A stretch of DNA of 34,537 nucleotides from Deltaproteobacteria bacterium (lineage in GTDB: Bacteria; JAGRBM01; JAHCIT01). Each line of letters starts with the position of its first letter. The stretch's first letter is position 1. This document shows positions 28,726-34,537 of this stretch, one piece after another. The position numbers and the translations under genes are program-made. The notes under the pieces were generated by a model. That model saw only the letters and a list, made by a program, of their open reading frames with translations, searched no databases and was not told the DNA's origin. Location of the stretch: the NCBI GenBank assembly GCA_026129095.1, contig JAHCIT010000016.1, positions 1 to 34,537 on the forward strand, in the 5' to 3' direction.

Positions 28726-29484
28726 ATGGTGACCGTCATTGACCTCCTGGACAACCGTGCCAACCGGCGCGTTCCGATTGACCTCAAGGTCCATGTCCGT
28801 ACGGAGGGGAATCTGCCGGAACAGACGCTCCTGTCGGTTGACTGGTCGAAGCGGGGCGTGTTTCTCCGTACACGCGAGCCACTGCCGCCCGGCACGCCGG
28901 TGACGCTCGGTGTTCTGGTGCCGAGCGAGCATGGACTGGTGAACTTCCCTGCCGTGGTTGCCCGTGCTGTTGCTGAGTGCCACGACACGCGGGGCCGTCC
29001 GCCGGGCATGGGAGTCTATTTCGACACGCTGCCGGCCCCGCTCGCCCAGTATCTCAGCCAGATTTCCCATGCGGCGCGTCTCAGGGCCGAGGATGACGCC
29101 AGTGCCGCCGGCAACCAGGATCTGGTACTGCTGGTGGGAGGGAGCGGAGCCGAACGGCTCAAGGCGTCGATCCTGTTCGACCATTCAGGTCTCGATGTGG
29201 CCGAGGCTGCGACCATTGCCCAGGCTGAGGATCTGGTCACTCACGGGGTCCGGCCGGAGGCGGTGGTGGTGTTCCTGGCGGAAACGGCCCCTATGCTGCT
29301 GGCATTCCTGGACCGGCTTCACGACCGTATACAGCCGCGCCCGCGCTCGGTGATCGTGGTGGGGGATGCGGATTTCGACAGCAAGGCGGCCCTCATGCAC
29401 CATGCCTCCCTGTTCGTCCGCCGCCCGGTGACGGCTGACAAGCTGTTTGGGCTGCTTGGGCTGAAGACGCGCCTCCGGCGGTGA
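28726..29484 (+). CDS. PilZ-domain protein with degenerate receiver-like C-terminus
   Basis: The product has 252 residues. The N-terminal PilZ domain (about 10-118) has the two c-di-GMP-binding signatures: RxxxR as R11-A-N-R-R15 and DxSxxG as D39-W-S-K-R-G44. So it should bind the second messenger. From about 130 to 250 the fold pattern (DLVLLVGGSG... PEAVVVFLAE...RSVIVVGDAD...FVRRPVTADKLFGLLG) is that of a response-regulator receiver. However, the acidic pocket is absent (VLLVGG in place of DD), so phosphorylation is unlikely. It probably acts as a c-di-GMP effector with a partner-binding pseudo-receiver. It is convergent with dinB, 2 bp apart. Confidence 0.82.
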   Translation: MVTVIDLLDNRANRRVPIDLKVHVRTEGNLPEQTLLSVDWSKRGVFLRTREPLPPGTPVTLGVLVPSEHGLVNFPAVVARAVAECHDTRGRPPGMGVYFDTLPAPLAQYLSQISHAARLRAEDDASAAGNQDLVLLVGGSGAERLKASILFDHSGLDVAEAATIAQAEDLVTHGVRPEAVVVFLAETAPMLLAFLDRLHDRIQPRPRSVIVVGDADFDSKAALMHHASLFVRRPVTADKLFGLLGLKTRLRR

Positions 29485-29486
29485 TC

Positions 29487-30659
29487 CTATTTTTTCCTGA
29501 GCGTCCGGCCCCGGACGACCGCTTTTCCGCCAAAACGGGCCCGTAGCTGGTCCAGCGTGTCGTCGATTTTACGCGCCTTCACGTCCGTGGGAGGGTCAAA
29601 CAGGCCGCCCTGGGCGGGTGTTTCACGTCCGAGGCCGCTGCAAGTGACTCCAATGAGCCGGACCGGGCGGGATCTGGGCCAGTTTGCGCGGAACAGGCGC
29701 CGGGCCGTCTCCGTGATCCGGTCGTCCGTATCGGTCGGGGAGGGCAGGGTCTCGGCCCGTGTGATCGTGCGGAACTTTCCGTCACGGATCTTCACTGTCA
29801 CTGTGCGGGCCTTGACGCCGTGCCGCCGGAGCCTTGAGCCAATATCCTCGGCCAGGGTGGCAAGCACCCGTTCCAGTTCGGCCATATCCTTCACGTCTCG
29901 TTCGAAAGTCGTTTCCCGGCCCATCGATTTGGATTCCGAATTCGGTTCCAGCTCCGCAGATCCGTGGCCGGTCGCTTTCTCGTGTATCCACGCCCCCAGT
30001 GTGCCGAGCTTTTTCTCCAGTTCCGCAGGCGTTCGGCGTGCGGCATCACCCAGTGTGAAAATACCGGCCCCGTTCAGGCGGCTTCGGGCGGCCGGGCCGA
30101 CACCCGGCATGATGTCAACGGACATGGGGGCAAGGAAGGCGGCTTCCGATCCGGATGGAACCCACAGGAGGCCATCCGGCTTGGCCAGCCCCGATGCAAT
30201 CTTGGCAATGGTGCGGTTGGTTCCCAGACCGACTGAAGCCACAAGCCCCGTTTCTTTCAGGATTTCGGCATGGATCCGGTGGGCGGCAGCCAGTGGAGGC
30301 CCCAGGAGACCCTCGCAGCCGGTAAGGTCCAGATAGGCTTCATCGACCGATACAGGCTCCACGACCGGTGCGAGCCGCTCCAGCACGGCAAATACACGGT
30401 GCGAATAGTCCCGGTAGGCTGCCGAATTGCCATCCAGCACGACCGCTTCTGGGCAGAGCTGGATTGCCTGGCGCATGGGCATGGCCGAGCGGCAGCCGAA
30501 TTTCCGTGCCTCATACGATGCAGCGCTGACAACGGCCCGTGCAGAGCGGCCTCCCACGAGGACCGGTTTGCCCCGGAGCGAGGGGTCGAGGAGACGCTCC
30601 ACGGAGACAAAAAAGGCGTCCATGTCCACATGGGCGATGAGCGGTGGCCGGGTTTCCAT
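29487..30659 (-). CDS. dinB: DNA polymerase IV (DinB)
   Basis: The product has 390 residues, typical for the Y-family polymerase. It has the N-terminal metal site D12 (AHVDMDAFFVSVE, with a Phe steric gate), catalytic D106-E107 (VSVDEAYLDLTG), the thumb helix-hairpin-helix around PGVGPAARSRLNGAGIFTLGD and a little-finger domain ending near residue 350. It makes error-prone bypass of lesions, usually under SOS control. No beta-clamp motif is clear at the C-terminus. It starts 28 bp after the rpoH stop codon, with GCGGAG about 10 nt upstream of the ATG, so it may be read through from rpoH. Confidence 0.95.
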   Translation of the reverse strand: METRPPLIAHVDMDAFFVSVERLLDPSLRGKPVLVGGRSARAVVSAASYEARKFGCRSAMPMRQAIQLCPEAVVLDGNSAAYRDYSHRVFAVLERLAPVVEPVSVDEAYLDLTGCEGLLGPPLAAAHRIHAEILKETGLVASVGLGTNRTIAKIASGLAKPDGLLWVPSGSEAAFLAPMSVDIMPGVGPAARSRLNGAGIFTLGDAARRTPAELEKKLGTLGAWIHEKATGHGSAELEPNSESKSMGRETTFERDVKDMAELERVLATLAEDIGSRLRRHGVKARTVTVKIRDGKFRTITRAETLPSPTDTDDRITETARRLFRANWPRSRPVRLIGVTCSGLGRETPAQGGLFDPPTDVKARKIDDTLDQLRARFGGKAVVRGRTLRKK

Positions 30660-30687
30660 GCGCAGTGACTCCGCGGCTGGTGCGGTT

Positions 30688-31848
30688 TCAGATGGCGTAC
30701 TTGTCCCGGTTGTCGTTCAGGAATTTGCGGAAATTCAGCTTGATCCGCTCTTCGAGCTGGCGGGCTCGTTCCTTGGAGATGCCAAACCGGTCGCCGATTT
30801 CCTGGAGTGTCACCGGTTCTTCCGTATCCATTCGCCGGTCGAAGATGACGGCATCGCGCTCCTCCAGCGTCGCCCGGTAGGCGTTCATCGCCGCCCGGAA
30901 CCGCTCCATGCGTTCGTGATCGGCCAGCCGGTCGTCGACCGGACGGTCATCTCCGGAAAGGGTGTCACCGAGCGTCATCTCCGTGTCGGCACCGAGCGGC
31001 GCGTCCATGGATACCTCGCCCTGCGAGAGCCGCTGGTCCATTTCGGTGACCTCGCTCTCCTTCACGTCAAGCCGCTCGGCCAGCAGCTTTGCGGTCGGCA
31101 CGAACCCTTCGCGTTCAAGCCGGGCCTTCTCCTTGCGGAGGTTGAAGAAGAGCTTGCGTTGCGCCTGGGTCGTACCGAGCTTCACCAGATGATAGGAGTT
31201 GACGAGGTACCGGAGGATGTACGCCCGGATCCAGTACTGGGCATAAGATGATAACCGCACCCCCTGGTAGGGGTCGAAGTTCTTCACGGCCATCATCAGG
31301 CCGATATTCCCCTCCTGAACGAGGTCCAGAATATTCTTGTAGGCGTTGTGGTATTCCCAGGCGATCTTGACCACGAGCTTCAGGTTCGAAGTGATGAGCT
31401 TCTTGGCAAGCTCCGGATCCTGGGTCTTGTGAAAGCGGGTAGCGATCTCGTGTTCCTCTTCCCGCGAGAGAATCGGGAAGCGCTCGGCCTCGCGCATGTA
31501 GCTAGAGAGGGCCGTCCCCATCGGTTCACTGGTTTCGGCTGGTGGAGTTGCCGGAACGAGCGCCGTGGCAGGTTCAGCCTCCACTACTGTTTCGGGAATG
31601 AAATCCAGAGCCTCGTCTGCGGGATTTTCCGCCTCATCCGGCTTCGGACCGGTTTTCGAAACTGGCTCTGAGGGGAGGCGGCGCGCTCCTGGTGGCCGGC
31701 CGGCTGAAACGGCCGGGCGGGCTGGTTTTGATGCCGGTTTGGTCCGGGAGTTCCGGGATGGCGCGGCAGACCGGCTTCCGGCAGCCGCTTTTGACGGCTT
31801 GCCGGAAGCCTTTGGTGGTCCATGCCGGGTGGGAGTGCGCTTTGTCAC
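30688..31848 (-). CDS. rpoH: Heat-shock sigma factor RpoH (sigma-32) with a long basic N-terminal extension
   Basis: The product has 386 residues, about 100 longer than E. coli sigma-32 (284). Residues 1-105 are a Lys/Arg-, Pro- and Ala-rich low-complexity tail that turns acidic near 70-105. The sigma core follows: region 2 (SNLKLVVKIAWEYHN to SYAQYWIRAYILRYL, about 154-216), the RpoH-box QRKLFFNLR (230-238) that defines the family, and region 4 with a helix-turn-helix (LQEIGDRFGISKERARQLEERI, about 348-369). It would direct RNA polymerase to heat-shock or envelope-stress promoters. The start is a GTG with a poor ribosome site; an internal start nearer the core is possible. It is flanked by a START-like gene upstream and dinB downstream. 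Confidence 0.93.
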   Translation of the reverse strand: MTKRTPTRHGPPKASGKPSKAAAGSRSAAPSRNSRTKPASKPARPAVSAGRPPGARRLPSEPVSKTGPKPDEAENPADEALDFIPETVVEAEPATALVPATPPAETSEPMGTALSSYMREAERFPILSREEEHEIATRFHKTQDPELAKKLITSNLKLVVKIAWEYHNAYKNILDLVQEGNIGLMMAVKNFDPYQGVRLSSYAQYWIRAYILRYLVNSYHLVKLGTTQAQRKLFFNLRKEKARLEREGFVPTAKLLAERLDVKESEVTEMDQRLSQGEVSMDAPLGADTEMTLGDTLSGDDRPVDDRLADHERMERFRAAMNAYRATLEERDAVIFDRRMDTEEPVTLQEIGDRFGISKERARQLEERIKLNFRKFLNDNRDKYAI

Positions 31849-31896
31849 CCCGCTAGGTTATTCGGATGGTTCCCGCCGCGTCTAGCGCCGGGCCCA

Positions 31897-32607
31897 TCAG
31901 TGCAGCAGGTCGTCCAGGCCTTCGGTCTTGATCTCGCCGGGCTGCATCTGCTTGCGCTGCTTGCGCGGCATGCTGAACCACGGCTCCTTGAGGACGCGGC
32001 CTTTCATGTCGTCAGCCCAGCGGCGGACAACCCACTCGGTAACGCCGTTAATGACCTTGGCAGGCACGTTGTCGTACTCAAAGTCGGCGAACGTCTGGAA
32101 TGTGATGGACGCAAAGCCGTCACCCCAGTCCTCGATGCGGAGTCCGCCGTACATCTCGCGCAGATTGCCCTCGATGGCAAAGAAGTCGCAGGACAGGGTC
32201 TCCTCGTTGCAGGTCATGTCCACCTTCGTCCGGATATTCCGGAACGGGAACGGGGCGTTGATGTAGAACTCCAGGATACGGTGCGCGGTGGGACTGTTCG
32301 GGCTTTTCACCTCGACGATCTTCGTTTCCAGCATGCCGAAGAGGAATTCGGGGTATTTCTCGACGTCGAGGATGATCTCCCACCCGCCCTGGACCGAGGC
32401 CTTGGCGCCACCGGCAGCGGTGACGAGGTTCAGGCCGCGGCTTCCGACCGGTGTCGTCCAGACGATGATGTCACCCTTCCTGATGCGCTCGCGAAACTCG
32501 GGCGAACCGGGCACGGGTTTGCCCGAGCAGCTCGCCAGCACGGTCCACAGGGTGGCAAGGGCCATGAGCCCCGTGGCGCGGCGTTTGAATGGCAGCTTGG
32601 TACCCAT
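31897..32607 (-). CDS. START/polyketide-cyclase-like (SRPBCC) lipoprotein
   Basis: The ATG at 32607 (CGGAG about 8 nt upstream) gives 236 residues starting with a signal peptide and lipobox LASC. The mature part (about 40-205) is read as an SRPBCC/START helix-grip fold, with GGWEIILDVEKYPEFLFGMLETKIVE, IRTKVDMTCNEETLSCDFFAIEGNLREMYGG and AKVINGVTEWVVRRW. Such domains bind hydrophobic ligands in a cavity; this one appears fixed to the envelope. The ligand is unknown. It is encoded between recA and rpoH on the same strand, with 48 bp to rpoH, but a strong hairpin separates it from recA. Confidence 0.75.
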   Translation of the reverse strand: MGTKLPFKRRATGLMALATLWTVLASCSGKPVPGSPEFRERIRKGDIIVWTTPVGSRGLNLVTAAGGAKASVQGGWEIILDVEKYPEFLFGMLETKIVEVKSPNSPTAHRILEFYINAPFPFRNIRTKVDMTCNEETLSCDFFAIEGNLREMYGGLRIEDWGDGFASITFQTFADFEYDNVPAKVINGVTEWVVRRWADDMKGRVLKEPWFSMPRKQRKQMQPGEIKTEGLDDLLH

Positions 32608-32757
32608 AAAAAATCTCCGTTGCGGGGACACCCCGCGGGGCACAGGACATTTCTCCGTATCGTTATGAAATTGTAGCGGATTCCTGACGGATGGCCACCC
32701 CTCCCCGAAGGAAATCGGGCACCCCTGCTGCCTGCCTGAAAACAGGCAGAAAAGGAG

Positions 32758-32789
32758 AACGGGAAGGGGCCTGGGGCGCCCTTCCCGTT
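32758..32789. terminator. Rho-independent terminator after recA
   Basis: A perfect 11-bp stem (AACGGGAAGGG at 32758-32768 with CCCTTCCCGTT at 32779-32789) and a 10-nt loop lie 36 bp past the recA stop. Both sides are T-rich in the relevant direction (CTCCTTTT on the minus strand, TTCCTCTTT on the plus strand). A second, weaker hairpin (32732-32749) lies beyond it on the minus strand. Confidence 0.8.
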
Positions 32790-32825
32790 TTCCTCTTTCT
32801 CAATGCCCGTTGAGAATTTCTGTGC

Positions 32826-33962
32826 TCACGCCTCGGCGATCTCCTCGCGGGAAGGTTTCTTGCCCGTGGCCGCGGGGCGGGGTTTTGCCTCCCCATTGCT
32901 TCCCGGGCTGCGTCCGGCGCCGTCGGCCGTATCGGGCTGGGAGGCTGCGCGGACCCGGACGATGCCGTGGTTTTCGAGGATCTTCCGCTCGATCTCGTCG
33001 GCCGAATCGGAGTGCTCCCGCAGGTAGCCCGCCGCCTGTTCGCGGCCCTGTCCGATGCGGTCGGTGCCGTAGCTGTACCAGGAACCGGTCTTCTGGACCA
33101 CGCTGATCTCGGTGCCGAGGTCCAGGATATCGCCTACGCGCGAGGGTCCTTCGCCGTAGAGCAGGTCGAACTCGGCCTCACGGAACGGCGGAGCGAGCTT
33201 GTTCTTGACGATCTTGGCACGGGTGCGGTTGCCGATCATCGTCTCGCCCTGCTTGATCGCGCCGATCCGCCGGATGTCGATGCGGACCGAGGCGTAGAAC
33301 TTGAGGGCGTTGCCGCCGGAAGTGGTTTCCGGGCTGCCGAACATGACGCCGATCTTCTGGCGGATCTGGTTGATGAAGATGAGCGTGGTGTTGCTGCGGG
33401 CAACGGCGGCATTCAGCTTGCGCATCGCCTGGCTCATGAGGCGGGCCTGCAGGCCCGGCAGGGAGTCGCCCATCTCGCCCTCGATTTCGGCCCGGGGGAC
33501 GAGCGCGGCCACCGAGTCCACCACGAGCGCATCTATCGAATTGGAGCGGATCAGGGCCTCGGCGATCTCAAGGGCCTGCTCGCCATTGTCGGGCTGGGAG
33601 ATGAGGATGTCGTCGATCCTGACGCCGAGCTTCTTTGCATAGCCCACATCAAGGGCATGCTCGGCGTCGATGAATCCGCAGATGCCGCCGGCCTTCTGCG
33701 CCTGGGCGACGATGGAAAGAGCCAGTGTCGTCTTGCCCGATGACTCGGGACCGTAGATTTCGACGATGCGGCCACGGGGCACGCCGCCCACGCCGAGGGC
33801 GATATCGATCGCCAGGGAACCGGTCGGTATCACCTCGACCTGCTGGGTCGAGTTCTCGCCCAGCTTCATGATGGCACCCTTGCCGTGGGCCTTTTCGATC
33901 TGGGCCAGCGTGTCGGCCAGCGCCTTCCGCCTGTTGTCGGTGGGGTTGCGTGAATCCTGCAT
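32826..33962 (-). CDS. recA: Recombinase RecA
   Basis: The product has 378 residues, slightly longer than E. coli RecA (353), due to a C-terminal tail rich in Arg, Gly, Lys and Glu. It has Walker A GPESSGKT (71-78), the loop around [13 protein letters not shown], Walker B region [16 protein letters not shown] and the family pattern [30 protein letters not shown]. It forms filaments on single-stranded DNA, driving recombinational repair and LexA-type SOS induction. The ATG at 33962 has GGAAGGG upstream. A -10 element and a candidate operator are found about 70-105 bp before the start. It is divergent from tRNA-Ser. Confidence 0.98.
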   Translation of the reverse strand: MQDSRNPTDNRRKALADTLAQIEKAHGKGAIMKLGENSTQQVEVIPTGSLAIDIALGVGGVPRGRIVEIYGPESSGKTTLALSIVAQAQKAGGICGFIDAEHALDVGYAKKLGVRIDDILISQPDNGEQALEIAEALIRSNSIDALVVDSVAALVPRAEIEGEMGDSLPGLQARLMSQAMRKLNAAVARSNTTLIFINQIRQKIGVMFGSPETTSGGNALKFYASVRIDIRRIGAIKQGETMIGNRTRAKIVKNKLAPPFREAEFDLLYGEGPSRVGDILDLGTEISVVQKTGSWYSYGTDRIGQGREQAAGYLREHSDSADEIERKILENHGIVRVRAASQPDTADGAGRSPGSNGEAKPRPAATGKKPSREEIAEA

Positions 33963-34035
33963 GAGAGTATCCCTTCCTTAGGTTATGCACCGGGTTCCCG
34001 CCTCACCGTGGCCGAACATGTCAGCGTGCGAGACG

Positions 34036-34065
34036 GTTATACCCGCTTTCGGTTTGTATACGCAA
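34036..34065 (-). promoter_or_regulatory. Candidate recA promoter
   Basis: On the minus strand TTGCGT (34060-34065, 3/6 to -35) and TATAAC (34036-34041, 5/6 to -10) are 18 bp apart. The start would be near 34029, about 67 nt before the recA ATG. The -10 is good, the -35 weak, as is common for a regulated promoter. Confidence 0.5.
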
Positions 34066-34067
34066 CC
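34051..34067. promoter_or_regulatory. Candidate SOS-type operator overlapping the recA -35
   Basis: The sequence (minus strand GGTTGCGTATACAAACC) has GGTT and AACC ends around a GTATAC core and overlaps the -35 element. It is similar in ends, but one base shorter and not matching at the internal C/G, to the Geobacter LexA box (GGTT-N2-C-N4-G-N3-ACC). No lexA gene is in the window. Suggestive only. Confidence 0.3.
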
Positions 34068-34080
34068 GGAATCTTCCGGT
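34065..34080. repeat. 16-bp palindrome just upstream of the recA -35
   Basis: ACCGGAA (34065-34071) and TTCCGGT (34074-34080) are exact inverse complements around TC. A two-base gap is too short for an RNA hairpin loop, so a binding site for a dimeric DNA-binding protein is more likely. It is at the usual location for an activator site of the recA promoter. Confidence 0.55.
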
Positions 34081-34249
34081 TTTCTCCAGAGGGTGGCTTC
34101 CTTGGCCTCCACCATCTGCATCTGCGGAGAGTATGCCCCCGGCATATGACAGGACGTGGCACTGCCATAAACACTTTTAATTTCAGATGGTTATTGAAGC
34201 AATTTCGGCCAGGAATGGCGGTATTTCCGGGCTTTCCATCTGCGGCAGC

Positions 34250-34280
34250 GGTTCGGAAACCGAACTGGTGCCCGAACCAG
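34250..34280. repeat. Pair of overlapping, mutually exclusive hairpins
   Basis: GTTCGG (34251-34256) can pair with CCGAAC (34260-34265) across AAA, and CTGGT (34265-34269) with ACCAG (34276-34280). Alternatively GGTTCGG (34250-34256) pairs with CCGAACC (34272-34278). Such switching is seen in attenuators, but no start or terminator is nearby to make the case. Confidence 0.4.
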
Positions 34281-34369
34281 CCCGGACGGTTTGACCTCAC
34301 CGGCGGACGGGATTACTAACAAACGCTTTCCGGTCATAATCGGCCGGATAATTCCTGCCGTTCCCATAC

Positions 34370-34461
34370 GGAGAGTTGGCCGAGTGGCTGAAGGCGGCGG
34401 CTTGCTAAGCCGTTATACGGGGAAACCCGTATCGAGGGTTCGAATCCCTCACTCTCCGCCA
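34370..34461 (+). tRNA. tRNA-Ser, anticodon GCU
   Basis: The 7-bp acceptor stem GGAGAGT/ACTCTCC (34370-34376, 34451-34457), the GG-containing D arm, the 5-bp anticodon stem with loop TTGCTAA (anticodon GCT at 34404-34406), a long variable arm (ACGGG/CCCGT) and a T arm with GTTCGAATC are all present. The long variable arm is diagnostic of the Ser/Leu/Tyr class, and the discriminator G (34458) fits Ser. CCA follows at 34459-34461 and is encoded. It reads AGC and AGU codons. Confidence 0.97.
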
Positions 34462-34474
34462 AAAGAGACGATCG

Positions 34475-34505
34475 CCGTTTTCCGCCCAGAACGAGAACGG
34501 TTTTC
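34475..34505 (+). terminator. Rho-independent terminator of tRNA-Ser
   Basis: CCGTTTTC (34475-34482) pairs with GAGAACGG (34493-34500) as an 8-bp stem with one G-U pair and a 10-nt loop, followed by TTTTCTATAG. It lies 14 nt after the tRNA CCA end, as expected for a single-tRNA transcript. Confidence 0.82.
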
Positions 34506-34537
34506 TATAGTCCCCGCGCAGGGTTGCGCCGTCGAGT

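Larger units (their letters stand above)
33963..34369. other. 407-bp intergenic region between recA and tRNA-Ser
   Basis: Contains the recA promoter region, a 16-bp near-perfect palindrome, and a pair of small hairpins further toward the tRNA. Reading frames of 87-103 codons exist here on both strands, but they overlap the promoter and lack protein-like composition, so I call no gene. A GATAAT (34347-34352) is a candidate -10 element for the tRNA gene, with no clear -35. Confidence 0.6.

Noticed and set aside
32732-32749. CTGCCTG-AAAA-CAGGCAG hairpin near the recA terminator
   Set aside because: Not followed by a T-run on either strand; the neighbouring 11-bp stem is the better terminator. 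It may only add stability.
34008-34319. Plus-strand 103-codon frame and minus-strand 87-codon frame between recA and tRNA-Ser
   Set aside because: Both overlap the recA promoter and palindromes and have no ribosome site or protein-like pattern.

Overview
The window reads as about 34.5 kb of high-GC (roughly 60%) chromosome from a Gram-negative bacterium. Evidence for a Gram-negative cell is several lipobox proteins, a Wzm/Wzt-type glycan exporter, a VKOR-DsbA oxidase, an RpoH-box heat-shock sigma factor and the MEP isoprenoid enzyme IspG. The gene mix (B12-dependent radical SAM proteins, lipoproteins, an RpoH with a long basic tail) resembles the former Deltaproteobacteria. That placement is an inference and no species can be named. 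Most genes are housekeeping or envelope genes. There is no prophage, transposon, CRISPR array or toxin-antitoxin pair that I can support.

Layout. 0-0.2 kb: the first 46 codons of a lipoprotein gene leaving the window through a run of 16 C, with a near-consensus promoter. 0.2-3.6 kb: VKOR-DsbA thiol oxidase, glutamyl-Q tRNA(Asp) synthetase and an NAD-type isocitrate dehydrogenase relative. 3.7-4.0 kb: a small membrane/lipoprotein gene with a strong terminator. 4.1-7.7 kb: a tightly coupled minus-strand operon of two unknown lipoproteins, ligA and acylphosphatase. 7.8-10.5 kb: a GT-C-like membrane glycosyltransferase, a membrane-anchored Mrr-like protein with a degraded active site, and a two-helix membrane protein. 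10.7-15.5 kb: a DedA domain joined in frame to a phosphomannomutase/phosphoglucomutase, then a multi-pass methyl-accepting chemotaxis protein. 15.6-19.1 kb: ispG, an RbfA-like gene, a pentapeptide-repeat envelope protein and an aldo-keto reductase. 19.1-27.2 kb: a membrane-anchored coiled-coil protein, a Wzm/Wzt ABC exporter and, converging on it, an operon of two B12-binding radical SAM proteins, a polytopic membrane protein and an SCP2-like protein. 27.4-29.5 kb: an unknown polytopic membrane protein and a PilZ protein with a degenerate receiver-like tail. 29.5-34 kb: recA, a START-like lipoprotein, rpoH and dinB, all on the minus strand. 34.4 kb: tRNA-Ser(GCU) with its own terminator.

How the genes fit together. 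The 19.7-27.2 kb block is the best candidate for an undescribed pathway. It combines two radical SAM enzymes of the lipid/natural-product-modifying type, a lipid-binding-fold protein, a GT-C-like membrane protein and a glycan exporter, and one gene in it has clearly lower GC than its neighbours. The DedA-sugar phosphomutase junction is either a real fusion or one frameshift away from two ATGA-overlapping genes. The recA-rpoH-dinB stretch places DNA repair, heat-shock control and an error-prone polymerase in one transcription direction.
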